Part shown: positions 39,211 through 48,097 of the stretch, piece by piece
Layout: the number at the start of each line of letters is the position of its first letter
Position numbering within the stretch: position 1 is the first letter of the stretch
Origin: Cupriavidus metallidurans CH34
GTDB taxonomy: Bacteria; Pseudomonadota; Gammaproteobacteria; Burkholderiales; Burkholderiaceae
Length of the DNA: 64,000 bases
Assembly (NCBI RefSeq): GCF_000196015.1
Contig: NC_007974.2
Span: 248,001-312,000, forward strand
Direction of reading: 5' to 3'
Notes under the pieces: generated by a model
Seen by the model: the letters and a program-made list of their open reading frames with translations, nothing else
The model's database searches: none
Told to the model about the DNA's origin: nothing
Made by a program: the position numbers and the translations under genes

Positions 39211-40449
39211 ATGCGCGTCGCTACCTCCACCCTGTACCAGCAAGGCCTGGCCTCGATGAACAACCAGCAGTCCAAGCTGCTGTATGTGCAACAGCAACTT
39301 GGCACCGGCCGCCGCATCCTGACACCGTCTGATGACCCCGTGGCTGCCACGCGCGCGCTGGGTGTCGCCCAGGCCCAGTCCGTGAACGGGCAGTACGCCA
39401 CGACCCGCAAGCAGGCGAACGCATCGCTGGGCCTGGAGGAGAACACGCTCCAGTCGGTCACGACCACGATCCAGAATATCCAGTCGCTGCTGGTGAACGC
39501 CGGTAACGGCACGATGAGCGACACCGACCGCGCGTCGCTGGCCACGGCATTGCAGGGGCAGTACGATCAGCTTATGGGCCTGGCCAACGCCGACGACGGC
39601 AATGGCAACTACCTGTTCGCGGGCTTGCAGGCCAACACGGTACCGTTTGCGAAGAACGCCGCCGGCGCGGCTGTGTATCAGGGCGACAACAGCCATCAGC
39701 TGCTGCAGGTTGACGTCGCGCGCCAGATGGAATCGGGCAACACCGGCGCCGAGGTCTTCATGAGCGTGACGACCAACGCCGGCTACGTGCTCAATGGCAA
39801 TGCCGGCAACGCCGGTACCGCCACGTATGGGCCGATCTCCGTTTCGGATCCGACCAACCCGCTCTATGGCACGCCGCTGAAGCTGACCTTCCAGCCCAAT
39901 GCCACGACCGGGGCAATGGAGTACCAGGTGTCGAACGCCACCACGGGCACCGCGATTGGCACGGCGCAGCCCTACTCTGATGGCACGCCCATCAACGTGG
40001 GCGGCGTGTCGTTCACGGTCAAGGGCACGCCGGCCGCTGGTGATTCGCTAACGGCCGTGCCCGCGCAACAGGCCGGCGCGGACATCTTCGCGAACCTGCA
40101 GAACGTCATCAGCGCGCTGAAGAAGCCGATCGACACCGGCGCGAACACGGATGCCGCCAACGCCAACCTGCAGAACGTGCTGGCTACCGGCATTCGCCAG
40201 ATGGGCAACTCACTCGACAACGTGCTGACGGTCCGGTCGTCGGTGGGCTCGCGCATGCAGGAACTCGACGCGCTGGACACGATCGGCCAGAACCGCGACC
40301 TGAACAGCAAGTCCGCGCTGTCCGACCTGCAGGACCTGAACTACGCGTCGGCCATCACCGAGTACTACCAGCGCCAGACTGCACTCCAGGGCGCCCAGCA
40401 ATCGTTCATGCAGATCCAGGGGATGAACCTGTTTCAGTATTTGAGGTGA
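39211..40449 (+). CDS. flgL: flagellar hook-filament junction protein FlgL
   Basis: The 412-aa protein begins MRVATSTLYQQGLASMNNQQSKLLYVQQQLGTGRRILTPSDDPVAATRAL and ends YASAITEYYQRQTALQGAQQSFMQIQGMNLFQYLR, as in FlgL of the flagellin superfamily. It is the last gene of the flagellar cluster in this window and is followed by a strong terminator. Confidence 0.95.
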   Translation: MRVATSTLYQQGLASMNNQQSKLLYVQQQLGTGRRILTPSDDPVAATRALGVAQAQSVNGQYATTRKQANASLGLEENTLQSVTTTIQNIQSLLVNAGNGTMSDTDRASLATALQGQYDQLMGLANADDGNGNYLFAGLQANTVPFAKNAAGAAVYQGDNSHQLLQVDVARQMESGNTGAEVFMSVTTNAGYVLNGNAGNAGTATYGPISVSDPTNPLYGTPLKLTFQPNATTGAMEYQVSNATTGTAIGTAQPYSDGTPINVGGVSFTVKGTPAAGDSLTAVPAQQAGADIFANLQNVISALKKPIDTGANTDAANANLQNVLATGIRQMGNSLDNVLTVRSSVGSRMQELDALDTIGQNRDLNSKSALSDLQDLNYASAITEYYQRQTALQGAQQSFMQIQGMNLFQYLR

Positions 40450-40536
40450 TCGGGGCTCCGCTCGCCATGAGCGGGTGGCAATGAAAAAACATAGCTGCAA
40501 ACAGCACAAACTACAGCTGTTGAGCACATCAAGAAT

Positions 40537-40580
40537 AAGGCTGCAACCCTTGTCCAGCAAGGCTTGCAGCCTTCTTGTTT
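40537..40580 (+). terminator. rho-independent terminator after flgL
   Basis: AAGGCTGCAA (40537-40546) with CCTTG pairs to CAAGG with TTGCAGCCTT (40564-40573), a 16-bp stem with one mismatch and a short loop, followed by a T-rich run CTTGTTTTTT. It ends the flagellar transcript. Confidence 0.9.
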
Positions 40581-40811
40581 TTTCCACGAGACACAGTGCA
40601 CGTCTCAGGGAATAACGGGCTGTATCGTCCAGGTTGACAGGGTCTTGAGCCCAGAGTTGCTAGTGAGCAGCCGACCCGACTGAGGTGGCCCGTCGCGCTA
40701 CGCAGCATGGGGCTGGCTGAGACCATCGACTTGGTTGAGGCTAGCGGGAATGTCGCGACTTCATACGAACAACCAACAAGCAGCGTTGTGTCCGATGACC
40801 GACTAGGGCGC
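40581..40811. other. gap between the flgL terminator and the GGDEF gene
   Basis: No gene or RNA could be supported in these 231 bases. Several short frames are open but lack a start site or recognisable protein features. The composition resembles decayed coding DNA more than a designed regulatory region. Confidence 0.3.
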
Positions 40812-41990
40812 CTAGAGCGCCTGGACCGCCTCCGAAAAATGGAAGCATCCCTTGCCGCGCGCCTTTGCGACATATAGTGCGCGGTCGGCGACATTAAGGA
40901 CTGCATCGGCGCTTTGTCCGTTGGGAGAGATATGGGTAATGCCGATGCTTACGCCAATCGCCACCGTCTCTCCATTGGCCAGCAGATACGGTACAGCTAT
41001 GTCTCGTAGCAGCCGTTGCGCGAGCACTTGCACGTCATCACTCTCATGGAGGTTCAGCAGGATGACAAACTCATCTCCTCCAATGCGAGAGACGTGAGTG
41101 CCTTCGGGCACCGTCGCTCGCATTCGGTCCGCCACTTGCTGGAGCAGTTCGTCTCCGCAGCCGTGACCATGTACGTCATTGATGCGTTTGAAGCCGTCCA
41201 GGTCCAGATAGAGGAGCGCAGAGCGCAGTGGGGAAATGGCATTGCACTCCATTGTCGCCCTGATTTCAGCCAGCAAACTGCCTCGATTCAGAAGTCCAGT
41301 CATTGAATCGTGGCGAGCGCGGTGTGCGTTCTCGCGCTCCGACTGCATTGTCGCAACCAGCATCGCATGCATGCGAAAGGATGCACTCGTCATGCTGGCC
41401 ACGTAGACGGGCAACTGAATCAGTGTCAGAAGGAACAGCGGCTCACGTGCGACGATTGCACCAAGGCAGCATGGACCCAGGGCCAGCAGAATCATTAGCC
41501 CGCTCATCCTGGGTGCCCCGAAGTTCCGAAAGCAAATGCCACCAATCATTGCAGCGGACGAAAGGCATGCTAGGGCGGCAGCAAGCCAGTTTCCGCTTGT
41601 AATGCTCAAGTAGGTTCCCAATCCTACGCTAAAGGCCCAAGCCAGACTAAGCGCCAGGTGCAAGTCGGTATGGGTCGACCGTGCAGCACGTGCTCGTCGC
41701 CGCGCCGAAACCAAGATGCTGATTCGAGCGATGCAAATCAGGCACTCCAATCCGAACCATGCAAAGAATGCCGGGCGTTGGATATGCCAGGCTATTAACG
41801 CAGCGACTAACAGCGTATTGACGACCCCGCCAACGAAGATGGATAAAGTCCCGAACAAGCTTCCGATAAGCGCACGCTTGATGTCAGTAGGGACGTCTCT
41901 GTCTGTGTCCGTTAGCCATCTTGTTATCTTCCAGCGCGGCAGCGTGAAGACCTCGGTAGGTTCTGGCATCGGCTTGTGGGTTGGGGACAT
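40812..41990 (-). CDS. membrane diguanylate cyclase (GGDEF)
   Basis: The 392-aa protein has about six N-terminal membrane helices (from GTLSIFVGGVVNTLLVAALIA to LFLLTLIQLPVYVASM) and a C-terminal GGDEF domain from about 225: HDSMTGLLNRGSLLAEI, ALLYLDLDGFKRINDVHGHGCGDELL, then SRIGGDEFVILL. The catalytic GGDEF is intact; the RxxD inhibitory site five residues before it is absent (the bases encode GTHV there), so product inhibition through that site is unlikely. It should make c-di-GMP. It stands alone between two gaps. Confidence 0.9.
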   Translation of the reverse strand: MSPTHKPMPEPTEVFTLPRWKITRWLTDTDRDVPTDIKRALIGSLFGTLSIFVGGVVNTLLVAALIAWHIQRPAFFAWFGLECLICIARISILVSARRRARAARSTHTDLHLALSLAWAFSVGLGTYLSITSGNWLAAALACLSSAAMIGGICFRNFGAPRMSGLMILLALGPCCLGAIVAREPLFLLTLIQLPVYVASMTSASFRMHAMLVATMQSERENAHRARHDSMTGLLNRGSLLAEIRATMECNAISPLRSALLYLDLDGFKRINDVHGHGCGDELLQQVADRMRATVPEGTHVSRIGGDEFVILLNLHESDDVQVLAQRLLRDIAVPYLLANGETVAIGVSIGITHISPNGQSADAVLNVADRALYVAKARGKGCFHFSEAVQAL

Positions 41991-42270
41991 ATGATTTGAT
42001 ATTGTGCCAGACGGCTACCTGTTCGCCTTGCACTGTCCGACTCGCCGAGCCAGGTTTTGACCTCGTAGCGCGATGCGCACCAGACAGCCATCTTCAGCGT
42101 AAGTCCCTGGATTCGAGAGAATCAAATGAATGAGCGGTCCCATCCTGCCGCAGCGCGACCAAGACCAAAATGAGCTAGCGGTTCCCGAATGAATCTGGGA
42201 CGCGAAGGGAAGCCGCGAGCTTACTCGCTTCTCCGGACTCCATGTGCCTTATGGCTTCGCGTTCCAGACG
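41991..42270. other. gap upstream of the GGDEF gene
   Basis: These 280 bases hold no recognisable gene. They must carry the promoter of the minus-strand GGDEF gene. No tRNA or repeat was seen. Confidence 0.3.
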
Positions 42271-42633
42271 CTACTTGTGACCTTGCCACGCGATGTCCTC
42301 ATCCTCGTCATACGCGGGGGCAAATATAGGGTGCGCCCATTGAGGGGTAGATCGCTCCAGCGCACTACCACGGCGCGGACGCTGAATGCCATAGACAAAG
42401 AAATGCTCCCGCGCATCGATCAACTGCCGTTCGATCTGACGAAACTCGCCCATAGATAGCGCAGGCGTATTCGTGAAAAAGGAGGTTCCGTCCCACGGCG
42501 ATGCTCGGGTCCAGACCCACCAGACGTACTTGTACATGTGAGGGTCGGGGTGAATCGGCGGCGCAAAATAGTGGCCGGTACCGGGCTTGTCCGCCCACAT
42601 GAGGTTGAACTCGTCATGGCAAGGCATCCACAT
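42271..42633 (-). CDS. hypothetical protein
   Basis: The 120-aa protein is rich in aromatic residues (MYKYVWWVWTRASPWDGTSFF) with no signal peptide or membrane helix and no family I recognise. The C-terminus is PIFAPAYDEDEDIAWQGHK. It is third in a minus-strand run after the WYL regulator and a 68-aa protein; gaps are 11 and 38 bases, so an operon is likely. GAGG lies upstream of ATG 42633. Confidence 0.55.
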   Translation of the reverse strand: MWMPCHDEFNLMWADKPGTGHYFAPPIHPDPHMYKYVWWVWTRASPWDGTSFFTNTPALSMGEFRQIERQLIDAREHFFVYGIQRPRRGSALERSTPQWAHPIFAPAYDEDEDIAWQGHK

Positions 42634-42644
42634 GGTGACAGGCC

Positions 42645-42851
42645 TCAGTCGGCGCTGCGGTGAACCAACGCGAGCAACCTATTGCCACGGGCGAACGGGC
42701 AACCCAGTGAATCGTATGTGAAGTTTCGTTCGACGCTGTATGTGCCGAGCACCTTCATATGGGTGTCGTGGGCGACGCCAACTCCATGCTCTGCCGTGGC
42801 GATGAAGCCCATGACCAGGCTACGCGGATCGCGGATCGTTTCGAGGCGCAT
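42645..42851 (-). CDS. hypothetical small protein
   Basis: This 68-aa protein (MRLETIRDPRSLVMGFIATAEHGVGVAHDTHMKVLGTY...) resembles a short beta-rich domain; it contains a run HGVGVAHDTHMKVLG. No function is recognised. GGAG sits 6 bases before ATG 42851. It lies between the WYL regulator gene and the 120-aa gene in a likely three-gene operon. Confidence 0.5.
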   Translation of the reverse strand: MRLETIRDPRSLVMGFIATAEHGVGVAHDTHMKVLGTYSVERNFTYDSLGCPFARGNRLLALVHRSAD

Positions 42852-42889
42852 TGCATGCTCCATAGTGAGAACGATCCAAATGGTAGGGA

Positions 42890-43969
42890 CTAATGTGGGC
42901 CGGTGGTGTCCAGATTCTCGACGGGCGCTGAACCATGCTCATAGCGCGACAAAGCGCGCTTCAAATGAGCAATCATGCCTTCACGCATATCTGGCGGCGC
43001 GACGATTTCCACGGTGGTGCTCTTTTCCAACAGCAGATTGGTTAGCGGTACCGAAGGCACCACCGTCGCCACCAGCAGGAAGCCGCCATCCTCTTCTACA
43101 ATGGTCTGATCATCACTCAGATGCAATGAGCGGAAAGCGTGTTCAATCCGCTTGGCATCAATCATCTCGTTGACTCGCAGAACAAGCTGGACCGGCTTGC
43201 CTGCAAAGAATTCCATGCTCTTATCCTTCCGGATATAGGCGTCGAGATTGAATGTTCGGTCGCGGGTCAGATCGATGCCAGCGGGCCTGGCATCGATGAT
43301 GCGGTCCATTCGTAGTGAAAACATTGAACCCTCGGCCGTGCGGCGCTTGTTCTTGACGATCAGATACCAAAGCGGTCCTTTCTCGATCAAGGCATGGGGG
43401 AGCGCGCGATATTGCTTGGGCGCTGACTCGCGCGATGTCCGATAGGTGATATCAAGCGACTCATCGTTGTAGAGCGCGTGACCGACGATCTGAAACAGCT
43501 CATCTTTGATCGCGGGCGCGACGAGCGGATAGCCCGCATGAAGCCGAGCGGTCTTGTCCAGCCAGAGGCGCGCGGCCGCTAGATTCGACGCGGTGGGATG
43601 CTCGTCGAGGACGTGCGCTGCCGCGATGAAGTCGGCCTCCAATGCTCCGACAACGCTGGCGGGAAGATGGCGGTAAGCGAGGTGCCGCAGTGTCAGGAGC
43701 GCGATGGCCTCGTTGACAGACGGTCGGCGCCCGCCAGGCGTTGGCGACAACGCCTTCCAGACGCGTCCCTTCGTTGCGCCATCCGATTTCGCGAAACCGC
43801 AGGTCTCGAGCTCAGAAAGGGCGCGTCGGATCGTTCGTCTGTCTGCGTGTCCTTCGAGCGCGCTTTGCAACTCGCCAGAAGGATATCCGTCGGGGCGGCT
43901 CGCCATCAGTTCGAGGGTAGTGATTGCGAGATCGCTGAGTGGCTGCGCGTGGGTGCTGTTCCTCTTCAT
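42890..43969 (-). CDS. WYL-domain transcriptional regulator
   Basis: The 359-aa protein has an N-terminal winged HTH (LSDLAITTLELMASRPDGYPSGELQSALEGHADRRTIRRALSELETCGF), a central WYL domain around 170-235 (ESLDITYRTS...LPHALIEKGPLWYLIVKN...FSLRMDRIIDA), and a C-terminal WCX-type part (VQLVLRVNEMIDAKRIEHAFRSL...DGGFLLVATVV). WYL regulators sense ligands, often nucleic acid, and commonly repress mobile or defence loci. It is divergent from the membrane/HNH gene set starting at 44291, with about 320 bases between. Confidence 0.85.
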   Translation of the reverse strand: MKRNSTHAQPLSDLAITTLELMASRPDGYPSGELQSALEGHADRRTIRRALSELETCGFAKSDGATKGRVWKALSPTPGGRRPSVNEAIALLTLRHLAYRHLPASVVGALEADFIAAAHVLDEHPTASNLAAARLWLDKTARLHAGYPLVAPAIKDELFQIVGHALYNDESLDITYRTSRESAPKQYRALPHALIEKGPLWYLIVKNKRRTAEGSMFSLRMDRIIDARPAGIDLTRDRTFNLDAYIRKDKSMEFFAGKPVQLVLRVNEMIDAKRIEHAFRSLHLSDDQTIVEEDGGFLLVATVVPSVPLTNLLLEKSTTVEIVAPPDMREGMIAHLKRALSRYEHGSAPVENLDTTGPH

Positions 43970-44290
43970 GGCGGGGCGTTCACTGAGTGTGGATGCAATG
44001 CTAACAATATGGACACCATCTGACCAGATTGACGAATAGCATCAAGGTCAACTCGATATTTGGTGCCCTGTTGGCCCAACTATCCCGCCATTCCAAAGAG
44101 GGGTATCGAGTATCGGGTAATGGGTCGATATGCCATCTGGACAGGGATCATTCCCAAAGTCGGCTGGGTGAAGGAAGGGCAGGTGCTTTCTTTCGCTTCA
44201 AGAACAAGGCTGGCGACCAGGGGCTCGAATTACTACTTATCAAAGAACAGAAAGTAGGACGATTGCTTCTCTGGCAAGGGATTGCGCGTG
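43970..44290. other. divergent gap between WYL regulator and SHOCT gene
   Basis: This gap probably holds promoters in both directions and the operator for the WYL protein. An AT-rich patch (CTAACAATATGG) lies near 43999-44010. Frames open here (for example 44029-44415) show no protein-like features, so no gene is called. Confidence 0.35.
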
Positions 44291-44650
44291 ATGCGAATGA
44301 TCATGTTTCTGTTAGGCCTGTTTGCGATTGTCTGCGTGCTGTATGGCATTTCAGCGGGCGTGCAGACCATCCAACGTGGGCTTGCGCGGCTGCTCAACAA
44401 TGGGCGAAACGATGAGGCGCCGGCGGTATTGCCTGCGCCCATTACGTCGGAGACCCCCGAGTCCGGGAGCGCGAAGGAGCCGGCTCCTTCGTGTCAGGGC
44501 TATATCGGCGAGCTGCGCGAGCTCTATGAACTACACAAGCAAGGTGCGCTTAGCAACGAGGAGTTTCAAGACTGGAAGCACCACCTGCTGAGCGCCATGC
44601 GCTCAATGCCAAGTGTCCGCGGAAGCGGACATTTCCGTGATACCACCTAA
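44291..44650 (+). CDS. small membrane protein with SHOCT-like C-terminus
   Basis: The 119-aa protein has one N-terminal membrane helix (MIMFLLGLFAIVCVLYGISAGV), a disordered middle rich in P, E and S, and a C-terminal SHOCT-like helix pair (IGELRELYELHKQGALSNEEFQDWKHHLL). SHOCT motifs are short oligomerisation or membrane-adjacent modules. ATG 44291 is one of several nearby starts (44282 TTG, 44288 GTG, 44297 and 44303 ATG). It is 19 bases from the next gene, so it opens a probable operon with the coiled-coil and HNH genes. Confidence 0.6.
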   Translation: MRMIMFLLGLFAIVCVLYGISAGVQTIQRGLARLLNNGRNDEAPAVLPAPITSETPESGSAKEPAPSCQGYIGELRELYELHKQGALSNEEFQDWKHHLLSAMRSMPSVRGSGHFRDTT

Positions 44651-44669
44651 ACCTGAAAGGTCCCAAATC

Positions 44670-45776
44670 ATGCCTCTGCCATTCATCATCGGCGCCGCCG
44701 CACTTGTCACCGCCGCTTATGGTGCCAAGAAAGGCTATGACGGCTATCAAAAGCACTCAGAAGCTGACGAGATCGTCAAGGATGCTCAGGCCCGTTACGA
44801 ACGCAGAAAATCTGCGGTTGACGCCCAGGAAGAGAAAACGACGCTCGCGCTCGACCTGTTGGGCAAGAAAGAGTTGGAAATCGGCAAGAGCATTGGCGAG
44901 TTCAAGACTCTGGCCGACAAGCTCCTGCAGCAGCTCAATGCCGGACGGGACAACAAGCTGAACATCAGCATTCCCAAGCATGAGCTCCAAAAGATCGAAA
45001 ACTACAGCATCACAGCTATCAGTGTATTGGGCACGGCGGTTGGGGCGGGTGCTGCAGGTGCTGCTGTGGGCTTCGCCGTCTATGGCGGTGTCATGGCGCT
45101 AGGTGCAGCTTCCACCGGAACTGCCATCTCGGCGCTATCTGGTGTGGCTGCCACCAATGCCACCCTGGCGGCCTTGGGCGGCGGCGCGCTGTCGGCGGGC
45201 GGCTTGGGTATGGCCGGCGGCACGGTCATTCTGGGCGCAGCCGTGGCAGCGCCGGTGCTCGCCATTGCTGGCTGGGCTTACGATAGTCACGGCGAGGAAG
45301 CCCTCATAAATGCCCGCAAGGCCAACGATGAAGTCAGCCGTGCCGTTGAAAAGCTGATGAAAGCCAGCGAGCAGCTTGCGAAGACTGAAGTCTATGCTCG
45401 CAAGATCAAGAGTGAACTGACCACGATTTCTGGGCAGTTCCAGCAGTATTTCGACACCCTCAAGGGCATCAACCGCTTTATTGATGACATCAAGGGCCGG
45501 AACGTCGACGTAGGCGCCGAGATCGAGAAACTTGGCGACGATGTTCTCCGGGTCATCGAGAACGGTTTTGCGCTGGCGGCAATTCTGGTGAATCTCATCA
45601 TCGTTCCAATTTTCAGACCTGCAAAGAGCAATGGCAAGGTCGTGCATAACAAGGACGGTGTGCCCGAAATGGAGAAGGATGCCGATGGTTCCATGATCCT
45701 CAACGATGCCGAACTGGATCTGGCTTTGCGCCGGGCCGAGTCTCAGGCAGGAAACATCGAGGCGGTTCGTTCCTGA
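44670..45776 (+). CDS. coiled-coil protein with long Gly/Ala-rich hydrophobic segment
   Basis: The 368-aa protein begins with a short hydrophobic helix (PFIIGAAALVTAAYG) followed by a coiled coil (about 30-110). Residues about 112-203 are almost wholly small and hydrophobic (GAGAAGAAVGFAVYGGVMALG and on to VLAIAGWAYD), a glycine-zipper-like membrane hairpin. A second coiled coil covers about 215-290, a third hydrophobic segment (ALAAILVNLIIVPIF) lies near 300-315, and the tail is acidic. The arrangement of coiled coils flanking a hydrophobic hairpin recalls alpha-helical pore-forming proteins. No family is named with confidence. GAAAGG precedes ATG 44670. Confidence 0.6.
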   Translation: MPLPFIIGAAALVTAAYGAKKGYDGYQKHSEADEIVKDAQARYERRKSAVDAQEEKTTLALDLLGKKELEIGKSIGEFKTLADKLLQQLNAGRDNKLNISIPKHELQKIENYSITAISVLGTAVGAGAAGAAVGFAVYGGVMALGAASTGTAISALSGVAATNATLAALGGGALSAGGLGMAGGTVILGAAVAAPVLAIAGWAYDSHGEEALINARKANDEVSRAVEKLMKASEQLAKTEVYARKIKSELTTISGQFQQYFDTLKGINRFIDDIKGRNVDVGAEIEKLGDDVLRVIENGFALAAILVNLIIVPIFRPAKSNGKVVHNKDGVPEMEKDADGSMILNDAELDLALRRAESQAGNIEAVRS

Positions 45777-45834
45777 ATTGCGTGCGCCGCGATTGGCGCG
45801 GCACACGATTCGTTCATCTCAATCACAAGAAAAC

Positions 45835-47460
45835 ATGTCCACCGCAGTCGCCAACTACCCTTGGGCCGAAGAGCTCGAGAAAACCGTGGTCAACAGTCTG
45901 GTCACCACGTTTGGTTTGGATTTCCTTCTGTTCAAGGACAAGGTTGGCGGCGACGTGGACACAGTCCATAACGTGCGTCAGGGCATCTGGGGCACGGAAA
46001 AGGAACAGCAAGCCTACGAGCAGCGCGGGGCTTACGATGGCACGGCGTATCACACGCATCCGAATTACATATCGACCGGCAAAAAAGACAAGGCCCTGCA
46101 TCAAACTGGGCAACTGAACGATGCCTATCGCGGTCAGGTCATGGCAATGGACGAGCAACGCAATCTCGACCATATTATTTCTGCCAAGGAAATCCACGAC
46201 GACGCTGGCCGGGTGTTGGCAGAACTCGACGGCGTGGAGTTGGCCAACCAGGGCAGTAACCTGCAAACGACGCTGGAAACGATTAACAAGTCCAAGAAAC
46301 AATCCCCCATCGATGACTATCTGAAGAATCTTCCCAGGCTCGTCGAAGGTCATGAAAAGGACTTGGCCAGAAAGCAGGAGAAACTACGCAACCTGCCGCG
46401 CGAAACCCCCGAGCAGCGGCACAAGGCGGAAGCTCTCGAAGAAAAAGTCAGAAAGGCACAGAAGAAGATAGAGGGACTCAAGTCTATCGATGCCGAGGCA
46501 ATGCGGAAGAAAGATCAACAGGCTCGAAAGAAGTACGATGGAGCAATCGATCGTGCCTATTACGGTGGCAGCAAGTTCATGCAGCAAACCGGCTTTGCTG
46601 CGGGTCTTTCTGGCTTCAAGATGGGCACTCGCCAAATGCTTGGGTTGGTCATGGCGGAGGTCTGGTTCGAGCTACGCGCGCAAGTTCCGATTATTCTGGA
46701 CACCCTTAAAAGACAGTTCAGCTTCGAGAAGTTCGTCGAAGACATCCAGAGCACCTTTCGGGGTATCTGGCGTCGTATTCGGTTGCGCTTCAAGGACTTC
46801 CTGACCAGCTTCAAGGACGGCATTTTTGGTGGCATCGTATCGAGCCTGACGACCACGGTTTTCAACATCTTTGCCACCACACAGAAGGCAACGATCAAAA
46901 TCATTCGGGAGATCTGGGGACAGTTGTGCAAGGCGTTCAAGCTGGTCTTCTTCAACCCTGAGAAGCTGGGTTTTGCTGATCTGTGCAAAGCCGTCATGGG
47001 CGTCCTGTCGGCGGCCGCAGGCGTGACGGTGGGCTCGATCGCCCATGCGCAATTACTGCCGTTGTGCAGTTTTCCATTTGGCGCTGAACTGGCGTCGTTT
47101 GTGGGCGCTTTGGTAACCGGCTTGGCAACGCTTGGGTTCACGTACGTCTTGTTGCATGGCAGCGTGGCGCAACGGGCTTGGGCCTATCTCGAATCCATGA
47201 TGCCGCATGCGGATACGGTGAAGAAGTACCAAGCCATCAATGCCGAGCTGGATGGCTACCTGACCGAGTTGGCGCGTCAGGAATTCAACATGGACACCGA
47301 CGAGTTGGCAGCGTTTTCGCGCGACTTGTCCGCTTGTAACGATGAAATGCAGCGCGGTCTCGTTCTGAAAGATGAAATCGCCAGGCAGGGCATTGAGTTG
47401 CCCTATGAAATGGGCAGCGCGACGAGCACACGTAAATGGCTAGCGTCCCTGGCGAAGTGA
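45835..47460 (+). CDS. putative HNH nuclease domain fused to a membrane-associated helical region
   Basis: The 541-aa protein shows an HNH-like signature in residues 110-155: NLDHIISAKE (D112, H113), then ANQGSNLQ (N142), then INKSKK (N151, K154). The order and spacing match betabetaalpha-metal HNH nucleases without zinc cysteines. A charged coiled coil follows (about 165-235). Residues about 250-350 are amphipathic and aromatic-rich, and two hydrophobic stretches lie near 385-405 and 418-440 (SFVGALVTGLATLGFTYVLL), then a helical tail. An HNH domain on a membrane protein suggests a nuclease effector kept at the envelope. It follows the coiled-coil gene by 58 bases and overlaps the next gene. 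Confidence 0.6.
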   Translation: MSTAVANYPWAEELEKTVVNSLVTTFGLDFLLFKDKVGGDVDTVHNVRQGIWGTEKEQQAYEQRGAYDGTAYHTHPNYISTGKKDKALHQTGQLNDAYRGQVMAMDEQRNLDHIISAKEIHDDAGRVLAELDGVELANQGSNLQTTLETINKSKKQSPIDDYLKNLPRLVEGHEKDLARKQEKLRNLPRETPEQRHKAEALEEKVRKAQKKIEGLKSIDAEAMRKKDQQARKKYDGAIDRAYYGGSKFMQQTGFAAGLSGFKMGTRQMLGLVMAEVWFELRAQVPIILDTLKRQFSFEKFVEDIQSTFRGIWRRIRLRFKDFLTSFKDGIFGGIVSSLTTTVFNIFATTQKATIKIIREIWGQLCKAFKLVFFNPEKLGFADLCKAVMGVLSAAAGVTVGSIAHAQLLPLCSFPFGAELASFVGALVTGLATLGFTYVLLHGSVAQRAWAYLESMMPHADTVKKYQAINAELDGYLTELARQEFNMDTDELAAFSRDLSACNDEMQRGLVLKDEIARQGIELPYEMGSATSTRKWLASLAK

Positions 47461-47738
47461 ACGCACCGATTTCGCGCGCATTTCCCTGTACGCAGTGCGG
47501 GCGTTGCTGTGAGAACGTTCATCTATCCGACGAAACACTCTTCCTGGATCGTGGTGACGGAACGTGCAGGCACTACCAGGCAGCGAGCAAAGCCTGTTCC
47601 ATCTACAGCGAACGCCCGGACATTTGCCGGGTAGATCGGATGTATGTATTGCGATACGCGAGCCTGCACACTTGGGAAGAGTTCATTGCCTTGAATCTAC
47701 GCGCGTGCGACCAACTCCAATCGGCGTCCAGGCAATAG
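47436..47738 (+). CDS. YkgJ-family CxxCxxCC cysteine cluster protein
   Basis: The 100-aa protein has the YkgJ cluster FPCTQCGRCCENV (C18, C21, C24, C25) and further cysteines in GTCRHYQAASKACSIYSERPDICR, as in zinc- or iron-sulfur-binding YkgJ-like proteins. The molecular role of this family is not settled. ATG 47436 overlaps the HNH gene by 25 bases; GTG 47457 overlapping its TGA is an alternative. The overlap implies coupling to the membrane/HNH genes. Confidence 0.75.
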   Translation: MASVPGEVNAPISRAFPCTQCGRCCENVHLSDETLFLDRGDGTCRHYQAASKACSIYSERPDICRVDRMYVLRYASLHTWEEFIALNLRACDQLQSASRQ

Positions 47739-48097
47739 TTACTGCTTGGAGCGAGATTCGCACACGGTGTACGGTGGTTTCTTACGCCTGCTTCTGGCGG
47801 GCAAGCGCCTGTCGAATCCTAGTTCCGCTACGCCGGTCCCAGGAGGTCGGCGCCGCCCCTGAACTGCCAATCGACCCAGTGCAAACACAATGGCGGCTTT
47901 CAAGGCAGAGCGGCCTCCGGTTCGCCACGGTTGTCATACGGTACGTTAAGGAGGGAGGAAGGTCAGGTTGCGGGGCCGATTGATTCGCTTCTTCGCCGGT
48001 CGCGCAGTTGTTCTCCCCGGTGGAATAAAAGCACTCCTCGCCTCACCAGTAGAGTACAGTGGCTAATGGAAGCCGTAACGGCAACGGAGCCTGCCCG
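47739..48097. other. gap with a possible 32-codon reading frame
   Basis: No gene is supported. A TTG at 47968 behind an unusually strong purine run (GGAGGGAGGAAGG, 47950-47962) opens a 32-codon frame (ends at 48066) whose middle is FFAGRAVVLPGG; it could be a small protein or chance. The rest looks degenerate. Confidence 0.25.

Noticed and set aside
47968..48066. 32-codon frame behind a strong purine run
   Set aside because: A TTG start and very short length with no homolog known to me; only mentioned as a possibility within the gap.
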